DNA from: an uncultured Phascolarctobacterium sp. | GTDB lineage: Bacteria; Bacillota; Negativicutes; Acidaminococcales; Acidaminococcaceae | NCBI GenBank assembly: GCA_900545535.1 | Contig: UQZN01000008.1 | Coordinates: 1 to 64,000 of the forward strand | Reading direction: 5' to 3' | Length of the DNA: 64,000 nt | In this document: positions 25,307-32,179 of the stretch, piece after piece | How the letters are laid out: each line of letters opens with the position of its first letter | Position numbering within the stretch: position 1 is the first letter of the stretch | Translations under genes and position numbers: made by a program | Notes under the pieces: model-generated | What the model was told of the DNA's origin: nothing | Databases searched by the model: none | The model's input: the letters and a program-made list of their open reading frames with translations, nothing else

Positions 25307-25328
25307 TGTAATGTTGGAGGATCATAGC

Positions 25329-25775
25329 ATGTCAATAAATAAATTGAAGGAATATAAACAGCGATATGTATATCAAGTAATGATAGAAGCTATAATATTT
25401 TATGCTTTCATAGAATGGGCTAATCATCAGCACGGTTCTTGGATTAGGGAGGTGTTTTATTTGAACAGTGATGGTGGACATAAAGTTAGAGCAGGAGCGT
25501 TATATCTCTATGTAACATTTTTGTGGTCGATGCTGATGCCATTGGATTCTTTGTTCAACAGTTTTTATGATAAATTATTGGCTGAAAATGATACAAGCCG
25601 TAAATATAAACTGTTGTTTTTAGTGCCGGTGTTGAATATTGCTGTTTTATGGTGGTTATTTGTAGAGAAAATTGATAAGTATTCAATAATAATATTCCTA
25701 GTATTTTATATTATATTTATATCCTGGTTAATAGACAAGATTTTAAAACTCTCAGCTTTGTTTATCTCATTATAA
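25329..25775 (+). CDS. small four-helix membrane protein of unknown function, TPS-linked
   Basis: I do not recognise a family. The ATG at 25329 is chosen because GGAGG ends 8 bases upstream; an ATG at 25311 precedes that site. The 148-residue product has a basic N-terminus (KLKEYKQRY), then four hydrophobic segments at about 15-32, 56-76, 93-113 and 118-140, with a VPVLN motif starting the third. It begins 22 bp after tpsA and is as AT-rich, so it is very probably in the same transcript. It resembles the second small membrane protein downstream. Position directly after a tpsA is where immunity or accessory proteins often lie, but nothing proves that here. Confidence 0.6.
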   Translation: MSINKLKEYKQRYVYQVMIEAIIFYAFIEWANHQHGSWIREVFYLNSDGGHKVRAGALYLYVTFLWSMLMPLDSLFNSFYDKLLAENDTSRKYKLLFLVPVLNIAVLWWLFVEKIDKYSIIIFLVFYIIFISWLIDKILKLSALFISL

Positions 25776-25828
25776 TATCAGTTAAATAATATAAGCGTTA
25801 TTTATTATTATGGAAAAAATAGACAAAA

Positions 25829-25879
25829 GAATATAAAAAATTCTATACATATTAAGTATTTATAGAATTTTTTATATTC
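25829..25879. repeat. 19-bp perfect inverted repeat
   Basis: Left arm 25829-25847 and right arm 25861-25879 are exact reverse complements with a 13-base loop. The arms are pure AT apart from two G/C pairs. It lies between the two small membrane-protein genes. It may act as a terminator for the tpsA transcript, though the downstream T-run is poor, or be a remnant of a small mobile repeat. Confidence 0.8.
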
Positions 25880-26013
25880 AGTACTTTTATTGATTGGACT
25901 AATAAATAATATGGTTGTTTATTAGCTAGTAGACGATATTGTTTTAATATCTTAAATTAAATCTACTAATACAAAGTATCAGGGCTTAGATTATTACTTT
26001 TGAGGTTTTTCTT

Positions 26014-26463
26014 ATGAAAACTAGCTGGAATAGATTCTGGTGTTTTATCATATTTGTATATATTGTATCGTTCTTGTTTCTTTGGGATTCCCATGTTACA
26101 GATAAAGATTTATTTGGTCAGTATCTATATCCTGTTGTACATGGAGGAAGAAATGGTACGCTTTGGGTACGAACTGCTTTTGTTAGTCAATATTTGATTA
26201 TGTATACATTAACAAGCATTATACTGTTGTTCGACAGGTGGATTGTTTCACCAGAATACTATAAAAATATAATGTTGAGGGGAAAGTTGCAGTTCCAAAA
26301 CTCGTACTTTTTTGGTATCCCTATTCTTAATGTACCTTTTATGCTGCTTTATCTTACAGGCAGTAGAAGAATAGGGATGTATGAATTATTTTTTTCATTG
26401 TTGATTCTTTCTTTATACATCTTTGGATTGTATAAATTAGGGCAACATTTCACCTTGATTTAG
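26014..26463 (+). CDS. small four-helix membrane protein of unknown function, TPS-linked paralog
   Basis: This 149-residue protein is unrecognised by family. It has four hydrophobic segments at about 7-24, 53-76, 95-115 and 121-142. It shares with the upstream small protein the same length, topology, an aromatic-x2-GG loop between the first and second segments, and an IPILN motif (VPVLN in the other) at the third. The two look like diverged paralogs. TGAGGT about 8 bases before the ATG is a fair ribosome site. The 238-bp gap upstream has its own hairpins, so it may be transcribed separately. Ends at a terminator shared with hydF on the other strand. Confidence 0.6.
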   Translation: MKTSWNRFWCFIIFVYIVSFLFLWDSHVTDKDLFGQYLYPVVHGGRNGTLWVRTAFVSQYLIMYTLTSIILLFDRWIVSPEYYKNIMLRGKLQFQNSYFFGIPILNVPFMLLYLTGSRRIGMYELFFSLLILSLYIFGLYKLGQHFTLI

Positions 26464-26476
26464 ATAAGTAATTGTT

Positions 26477-26513
26477 AAAAAACAGAGTGGGAAATTCCTC
26501 ACTCTGTTTTTTA
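26477..26513. terminator. bidirectional terminator at the right edge of the TPS cassette
   Basis: Stem AAAAAACAGAGTG / CACTCTGTTTTTT with a 10-base loop; A-run and T-run flanks allow termination of both the small membrane-protein gene and hydF. Confidence 0.9.
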
Positions 26514-26536
26514 TCTGATATTAATTTAAATTTTGC

Positions 26537-27763
26537 TTATTGATTCAGCAGTTTATAAATTTGAGGGAAGGGCTCGACCGTACGTTTTAAAATGCCGTTG
26601 ATGTAGGCGATAGTAATACCGTAGTTAGTGATGGGAATATTTTGATCGACGGCACATTTGATGCGGTACTGCATTTCCCGTTCATTCAGCATACAGGCGC
26701 CGCAGTGGATGATCATTTTATAAGGGGAGAGGTCAAGCGGAAATTCTGTGCCGCTGGTAAAAATAAATTCAGGATTTTTACCTGTATATTCTTTGATCCA
26801 GCGGGGCAGCTTGACAGTGCCGATATCGTCGCACTGGCGGTGATGGGTACAGCCTTCGCCGATCAGTATCTTGTCACCGTCCTGAAGGCTGTCGAGTGCT
26901 GTAACGCCTTGTACTGCGGTTTGCAGGTTGCCTTTATAACGGGCAAAAAGGATCGAAAAAGAAGTCAGATGAATATCGGCAGGCGTTTCTGCGGCAACTT
27001 TTTTAAAGACCTGGCTGTCGGTGATGACCAGCTGCGGACGTTTGCCTAAATTTTGCAGTGTGTTTGCCAGTTCATTTTCTTTGACGACGATGGCGGTAGC
27101 GTCTGCTTCCAAAATATCACGGATCGTTTGCTGCTGCGGCAGGATCAGGCGTCCTTTGGGAGCGGCAGAGTCAATGGGGACGACCAGGACTACGAAGTCG
27201 CCTGGCGATAGCAGATCGGCAACCAGGCGTGCTTTGTTTTCATCTACAGGTGCTGCTTTAGCAATGGCTTCTTTAAGTTCAAAAATATTGAGCTTCTGTG
27301 CTGCGCTGACAAACAGAGGCTTATTTTCTGGCAGCAGCGCCTGGCAGGCAGTTTTTTTATCTTCATCTATGGTTTCGCATTTATTGATAACCACGAGCAG
27401 AGGGATTTTTTTGGCATTGATCCGTTCTATCAAACGCAGGTCTTCAGCAGCAGGCCCGGCAGCGGCATCAATAACCAAAAGCGCTATATCGGTTTTATTA
27501 AGCACCTGATAGGCTTTTTGGATGCGCAGGCTGCCTAGTGCACCTTCGTCGTCAATACCGGGAGTGTCGATAATCATTACTGGCCCCAGAGGCAGGATCT
27601 CCATAGCTTTATAAACAGGGTCGGTAGTGGTACCCTTCGTTTCAGAAACGATTGCCAGATTTTGACCGGTGATAGCATTGATCAGACTGGATTTTCCGGC
27701 GTTGCGTTTACCGAAAATACCAATATGAACACGTTCTGAAGCTGGAGTGGTATTTAAACTCAT
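26537..27763 (-). CDS. hydF: [FeFe] hydrogenase H-cluster maturation GTPase HydF
   Basis: HydF is the scaffold that receives the 2Fe subcluster built by HydE and HydG and inserts it into apo-hydrogenase. The 408-residue protein has an Era-like GTPase domain with P-loop GKRNAGKSS (18-26), GTTTDPV and DTPG, and a C-terminal iron-sulfur domain with the CTHHRQC motif (about 302-308) and HCGAC (C354, C357). All expected cluster ligands are present. GAAGGAAG precedes the ATG. It converges on the AT-rich cassette, with the hydrogenase gene on the far side. hydE and hydG are not in this window. Confidence 0.96.
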   Translation of the reverse strand: MSLNTTPASERVHIGIFGKRNAGKSSLINAITGQNLAIVSETKGTTTDPVYKAMEILPLGPVMIIDTPGIDDEGALGSLRIQKAYQVLNKTDIALLVIDAAAGPAAEDLRLIERINAKKIPLLVVINKCETIDEDKKTACQALLPENKPLFVSAAQKLNIFELKEAIAKAAPVDENKARLVADLLSPGDFVVLVVPIDSAAPKGRLILPQQQTIRDILEADATAIVVKENELANTLQNLGKRPQLVITDSQVFKKVAAETPADIHLTSFSILFARYKGNLQTAVQGVTALDSLQDGDKILIGEGCTHHRQCDDIGTVKLPRWIKEYTGKNPEFIFTSGTEFPLDLSPYKMIIHCGACMLNEREMQYRIKCAVDQNIPITNYGITIAYINGILKRTVEPFPQIYKLLNQ

Positions 27764-27850
27764 AAAATCACTTCCTTCTATATAAATTATATACTAAAAT
27801 AGTGCAGAAATAGTACAAATAAGTTTTCTGAAAAATATACAATATCACAC

Positions 27851-27860
27851 TTGTATACAA
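27851..27860. promoter_or_regulatory. palindromic candidate operator between hydF and the acetate transporter
   Basis: TTGTATACAA is a perfect 10-bp palindrome in the divergent intergenic region, 26 bp upstream of the rightward -35. GntR-type repressors bind sites of this form. Which gene it controls is open. Confidence 0.4.
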
Positions 27861-27885
27861 AATTGCTAAATTTTTGTAACAGTTA

Positions 27886-27915
27886 TTGACGATGCTGTTA
27901 GTTTTAAAGTATATT
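27886..27915 (+). promoter_or_regulatory. promoter of the acetate/succinate transporter gene
   Basis: TTGACG (27886-27891), 18-bp spacer, TATATT (27910-27915), about 54 bp before the ATG. Confidence 0.65.
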
Positions 27916-27968
27916 ATATATGCGTGTGGAATAATTCACAACCAAACCAAAATAAAGGAGGCGTATGA

Positions 27969-28592
27969 ATGAGTACTAATAATGATTCAACGCAGCATGT
28001 TCAAATCGCAGTAGCCGACCCTACACCCTTGGGACTGTTTGGTCTGGCCGTCGTAACAATGGTGGCTTCTGCACAAAAATTGGGTATCGTTGAAGGTGTA
28101 TCCTGGGTTTTGCCGTGGGCACTTTTCTGCGGGTCCTTCGCCCAGCTGTTAGCGGGTTATTTTGATTATTGTCATCGCAATATTTTTGGCGCAACCATCT
28201 TCAGTGCTTTCGGCTTTTTCTGGTCCGCAGTAGGTATGAGCTGGATGATTAAAGCAGGAGCTTTTGGTCCTGGTCTTGCTGCCGGTGTGGACACTAAAGC
28301 TATTGGTTTTGCATTTTTGGCCTATTTTATATTTGCCTGCATTGGTACCATTGCTGCGTCCTCTGCAAGTCTGTTCTTATTCGTAGATATGGTTTTCATT
28401 GATATCTTACTTTTAGGTTTAGCTTTAGACGGGCTTGGTATCGGCGGTCATTTCCCGCATACCATGGCTGCTTATGCTGAAATGGCAGTAGCGCTTATTT
28501 CCTTATACGGCGCCGGAGCAGGCTTCCTCAATAATTTCTATGGCCGTCAGTTCTGGCCGGTTGGAGCTCCGCTGGGTATCTGGAAAAAATAA
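27969..28592 (+). CDS. satP: acetate/succinate permease, SatP (GPR1/FUN34/YaaH) family
   Basis: Members of this family are inner-membrane channels or proton symporters for acetate and succinate. The 207-residue protein has six hydrophobic segments and the family signature near the N-terminus, here DPTPLGLFGL (residues 18-27) with Asp where most members have Asn (NPAPLGL). AAAGGAGG lies upstream; an ATG at 27965 is out of frame. It stands alone between a promoter and a terminator. In a fermenter, uptake of succinate or export of acetate or propionate is plausible, but direction is not shown by sequence. Confidence 0.9.
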   Translation: MSTNNDSTQHVQIAVADPTPLGLFGLAVVTMVASAQKLGIVEGVSWVLPWALFCGSFAQLLAGYFDYCHRNIFGATIFSAFGFFWSAVGMSWMIKAGAFGPGLAAGVDTKAIGFAFLAYFIFACIGTIAASSASLFLFVDMVFIDILLLGLALDGLGIGGHFPHTMAAYAEMAVALISLYGAGAGFLNNFYGRQFWPVGAPLGIWKK

Positions 28593-28604
28593 TCTTGTTT
28601 GCTA

Positions 28605-28645
28605 AAAAAGCACTGTGAATTGCTCACAGTGCTTTTATTTTTTCA
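28605..28645. terminator. bidirectional terminator between satP and the phosphoribosyltransferase gene
   Basis: Stem AAAAGCACTGTGA / TCACAGTGCTTTT with a 5-base loop and T-rich right flank; the two flanking genes converge. Confidence 0.92.
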
Positions 28646-28648
28646 AAA

Positions 28649-29701
28649 TTACTTAACCAGTTCCAAACGGGGGTTGGGCAGATAAACGCGTCCTGCTTTG
28701 GCGCATTCTTTGCCGTTGACCATAACTATATCGGCAGTAAAGTTGATGTTGCCGTCAAAAAGGCTTGAGCCGACGGCATAAGTATCTACAGGTATATTTA
28801 AAGCTTCAAATTCAGTGATGCGTTCGACGTCGAAACCACCGGAAACGATGATTTTTACATAATCGAAACCTTCTGCGTCTAAAGCTTTTCTGACATTCTG
28901 CACAAGTTCTTTGCAGACACCAGTCGGTTTGAACATGCCCATCTGGCTGAGCAGACTTTTGTCTACCATAGTGCCGGAGGTGTCAAGGCGTACTCCCGCT
29001 AATTTGCGGCCTAATTTGCGCGCTACCTGCAGGGATGTTTCAACACAATCATTATCAAAATCAACTAAAGCGATACGGGCGATGTCGGGTGCGACATACT
29101 TATCAAAAGCACAGGTTGCCGCTACCGTGTCGCCGTTGTAGGCAGCGATCAGAGCGTGGGGGATAGTTCCCAGGCCGATGCCGTTGCTGGCTAAAGCGTT
29201 AGCGTCAGTAGAAAAGCCTTTGATGCCGCCGATCATCGCGGCATAACCGTCAGATTCCTGGGTTTGCCAGGTGTCATAGCGGGCGGGGAAGAAAAGTACA
29301 GGTTTGCCGTTGGCGGCAGTTACGACGCGGCGTACGTTAGTGGCGATACGGCTCTGACGCGCCAGAAAACCAAGATAAACCGTTTCCAGATGGGCAAAGT
29401 CGGCCAGATCACCTTCGATAGTCATCAAAGTTTCCCACGGAGCGACTTCGTCACCGTCGTGTAAGGCGTGGATCGTAATATTTTCAGGATTGTGTGCGCA
29501 GGTTTTGATCAGGGCGATACTTTCATCAATACCGCAAACAACTACCGGTTCACGGGTAAAAAGCTGCATCATGACCCTGGGATGGTGATTATCGCCATTC
29601 AGTATCTCCTCGGTACGCATAAAATAAGCGTCGGTGTAATAACCGGCTTTGATTTTTTCTACCGGAAAATGAAAATGTTCAACTGGTAAACGATTTTTCA
29701 T
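28649..29701 (-). CDS. nicotinate phosphoribosyltransferase (short form)
   Basis: This enzyme joins nicotinate and PRPP to give nicotinate mononucleotide in NAD salvage. The 350-residue protein fits the short NaPRTase class. Seen: GYYTDAYFMRTEE near residues 20-32 (substrate-binding loop), FFPARYDTWQTQESDGYAA, GFSTDANALASNGIGLGTIPHA (central active-site block), VRLDTSGTM and IIVSGGFDVERITEF, a phosphate-binding pattern. The ATG at 29701 is preferred because GGAGG lies 5 bases upstream; an upstream in-frame ATG pair overlaps that site. Confidence 0.9.
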   Translation of the reverse strand: MKNRLPVEHFHFPVEKIKAGYYTDAYFMRTEEILNGDNHHPRVMMQLFTREPVVVCGIDESIALIKTCAHNPENITIHALHDGDEVAPWETLMTIEGDLADFAHLETVYLGFLARQSRIATNVRRVVTAANGKPVLFFPARYDTWQTQESDGYAAMIGGIKGFSTDANALASNGIGLGTIPHALIAAYNGDTVAATCAFDKYVAPDIARIALVDFDNDCVETSLQVARKLGRKLAGVRLDTSGTMVDKSLLSQMGMFKPTGVCKELVQNVRKALDAEGFDYVKIIVSGGFDVERITEFEALNIPVDTYAVGSSLFDGNINFTADIVMVNGKECAKAGRVYLPNPRLELVK

Positions 29702-29827
29702 GATAACCTCCATCATTAAATATAGAATAAATTAGCTCTTGATATTGTGCTAATTACATTTTATGATACAATAATAGCGCTACAGGTTCAAGTTTTTTGA
29801 TAAATTTTTCTTAAATGGAGTTTCTAA

Positions 29828-30952
29828 ATGGCATCTTGCGAGAAGAAATATACAATATTATTATTGTCAGCTCCGATAGGCTCAGGGCATAAACTGGCCG
29901 CTCAGGCACTGGAACAGTCTTTTGCACTGGCAGAGAAGGTGTGTGTTGTGCACGGAAGTGTTTTTGATTTTTTACCTGGCAGTATCGGCAAGGCTTTCTT
30001 AAGTTTTTATTTATGGGTACTTTCTTACTGTCCCTGGTTGTATGAATTGGCATATAAGTGGGGAAACCGTCAAAGCGGTTCTTTATGGCTGCGCAATTTG
30101 ATTAACAGTATCTTAGCAGGGCTGGCCCAGGATTTCCTGACCAGAACAAATCCTGACGCTGTAATTGCGACGCACGCTACACCGGCAGGTATCATGGCGA
30201 TCTATAAGAAAAAATTCAAGCCGGATTTGTTGTTAGGTGCGGTGGTTACTGATTATACGGTGCATAAATGGTGGCTGTGCGAAGGAGTAGATGTATATTT
30301 TTCAGCGGCAGAAAATCTGCTTCCGCAGTTTGCTGCTTTGAGCACTGAGGTTTTACCTACCGGGATACCTGTTCGGAGGCAGTTTTATCAGGAGCACGAC
30401 CGTCAGGAGCTGCGCCGTAAATTTAACTGGTCTGAGCAGGATATAGTGTGCCTGCTGATGGGCGGCGGCGAGGGACTGCTGCCGATGGAAAGTATTGTTA
30501 AAGCTTTTCACGGTAATTTACCGCAGCATTTGAAAATTATTGCGGTCGCCGGCCATAATGAAGGCTTACAGCACCGGCTGGAAATTTTTAAAGAGGTGCC
30601 ATTGACTGTCTATGGATTCACAGATGATGTGCCTGAGTTATTACTGGCGGCAGACATAGTTGTGACCAAAGCGGGCGGCTTGACAGCGGCCGAAACTTTG
30701 ATTGCCGGCTGCAGCTATATTATTTATAAACCTCTGCCGGGGCAGGAAACCGGTAATGCTGTTTATTTGGAGCAATATTGCGGAGCGCAGGTGGCACAAT
30801 CGCCGCAGGAGGTAAAAACTATGGTTTGCCGTTATGCAAAGCTTGCCGCGCCTGTACGTCTTGCAGAAAGACAGCAGCGCAGCATGAAATATGGCAAGCC
30901 TGAAGCAGCCCGAAAAATCAGCGATTATATTTTAAAAAAACTTGAAAAATAA
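29828..30952 (+). CDS. MGDG synthase/MurG-like (GT28) glycosyltransferase
   Basis: This 374-residue protein has the N-terminal monogalactosyldiacylglycerol-synthase domain, with SAPIGSGHKLAAQAL (about 11-25), followed by a GT28-type C-terminal domain with LLMGGGEGLL and VVTKAGGLTAAET, the UDP-sugar-binding loops. Relatives transfer glucose or galactose from UDP-sugar to diacylglycerol to make membrane glycolipids such as UgtP products. The acceptor here is not determined. TGGAG precedes the ATG. It is transcribed rightward, divergent from the phosphoribosyltransferase gene. Confidence 0.85.
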   Translation: MASCEKKYTILLLSAPIGSGHKLAAQALEQSFALAEKVCVVHGSVFDFLPGSIGKAFLSFYLWVLSYCPWLYELAYKWGNRQSGSLWLRNLINSILAGLAQDFLTRTNPDAVIATHATPAGIMAIYKKKFKPDLLLGAVVTDYTVHKWWLCEGVDVYFSAAENLLPQFAALSTEVLPTGIPVRRQFYQEHDRQELRRKFNWSEQDIVCLLMGGGEGLLPMESIVKAFHGNLPQHLKIIAVAGHNEGLQHRLEIFKEVPLTVYGFTDDVPELLLAADIVVTKAGGLTAAETLIAGCSYIIYKPLPGQETGNAVYLEQYCGAQVAQSPQEVKTMVCRYAKLAAPVRLAERQQRSMKYGKPEAARKISDYILKKLEK

Positions 30953-30960
30953 GTAAAAAC

Positions 30961-30989
30961 TTGACCGCTGGCTAAATCAACTCTATAAT
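30961..30989 (+). promoter_or_regulatory. promoter of the dprA-topA-trmFO unit
   Basis: TTGACC (30961-30966), 17-bp spacer, TATAAT (30984-30989), about 78 bp upstream of the dprA start. Confidence 0.82.
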
Positions 30990-31067
30990 GAAATGGATTT
31001 GTAAAAAATAATATTTTGCGACACCCGGTTTTCGTGTGGATGCCTGCAATCTATCGGAGGCATTGAC

Positions 31068-32165
31068 TTGGAACGTTATTATTGGGGTGCTTTAAGCGCT
31101 TCTGTCGGCTTGGGCAACAGCAAGCTTGAAGCTTTAGTTGCAGTATTTGGCAGTGCGCGCAGTACATATCTGGCTGAACGCCAGGAGCTTTTGGCTGCTG
31201 GGATATATAAGGAAGCTGCTATTGACAAGTTTTTGAAGTTCAGGGATCTGGATTTACCTGAGCAGCTGCAGCGGTTTTGTGAGCGTCAGCAGGTGCGGCT
31301 GATGACGAGCAGTGATGCTGATTATCCAGCTGTGTTAAAGCATATTGCCTTACCGCCGAAGGTTTTATATATCAAAGGTAATTTGCCCAGACTTGATTAC
31401 AGTCTCGGTATCGTTGGTTCGCGCAGAGCTTCTGCTTATGGTTTGAAGGCGGCAGGAGATTTTGCTGCTGATCTGGCGGCTGCGGGACTGGTTATCGTCA
31501 GCGGCGGGGCCAAAGGTATTGACAGTGCTGCCCACAAAGGCGCGCTGCAGGCTGGCGGCAGTACCGTCGCAGTGCTTGGCTGTGGTATAGATGTTGTTTA
31601 TCCTCGTGAAAATGCAGCGCTTTTCGAGCAAATATGTGCAAATGGGGCACTGGTTACAGAATTTGCTCCGGGAACAGAACCGCTTGCGGCTAATTTCCCT
31701 TCGCGCAACCGGATCATCAACGGAATGACGAAGGGCATACTGGTAGTGGAAGCGGCAAAAAAGAGTGGTGCCATGATTACGGCGGAGTTTGCCGCGGATG
31801 AAGGACATGATGTTTATTGTATTCCAGGAAGTATCTACCTGCCTAACAGTATCGGCTGTCATAGCCTGATAAAATCCGGGGCACAGCTTGTGGATAGGCC
31901 GGAAGATATTTTGAATGATCTGGAATTGGGCCGCGGCAGCAGGCAGAAAATAGAGAATTTATCATTGTTTGCCGGTACTGAAACAGAAACTGTTTCAGAG
32001 CTGGCGCAGCAGTTGATGGATATAATGACACAGGAACCGGTTACTTTAGAAGAACTGGTAGAATTAAGCGGTCGCTCTCTGGCAGAGATCAGCGGGGAAC
32101 TGCTGGATCTGCAAATGCAAGGTAAACTGGGCCTGGCAGACGGGCGCAGATATTACCGAATTTAG
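31068..32165 (+). CDS. dprA: DNA-processing protein DprA
   Basis: DprA binds incoming single-stranded DNA and loads RecA during natural transformation, and is also kept by non-competent bacteria. The 365-residue protein starts with TTG 7 bases after GGAGG. Seen: an N-terminal SAM-like helical region, the Rossmann-like core with GIVGSRRASAYG (about 110-121), SGGAKGIDSAAHKGAL (about 145-160) and VLGCGIDVVYPREN (about 168-181), and a C-terminal winged helix. It is the first gene of the conserved dprA-topA-trmFO-xerC-codY order. Confidence 0.95.
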   Translation: MERYYWGALSASVGLGNSKLEALVAVFGSARSTYLAERQELLAAGIYKEAAIDKFLKFRDLDLPEQLQRFCERQQVRLMTSSDADYPAVLKHIALPPKVLYIKGNLPRLDYSLGIVGSRRASAYGLKAAGDFAADLAAAGLVIVSGGAKGIDSAAHKGALQAGGSTVAVLGCGIDVVYPRENAALFEQICANGALVTEFAPGTEPLAANFPSRNRIINGMTKGILVVEAAKKSGAMITAEFAADEGHDVYCIPGSIYLPNSIGCHSLIKSGAQLVDRPEDILNDLELGRGSRQKIENLSLFAGTETETVSELAQQLMDIMTQEPVTLEELVELSGRSLAEISGELLDLQMQGKLGLADGRRYYRI

Positions 32166-32179
32166 GAGGACTTATTATT

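Noticed and set aside
22376..25775. Contact-dependent inhibition (CdiA/CdiI) locus
   Set aside because: TpsA is short, no VENN motif is seen and the downstream protein is a multi-helix membrane protein of unknown family. Kept as a possibility in findings, not as a call.
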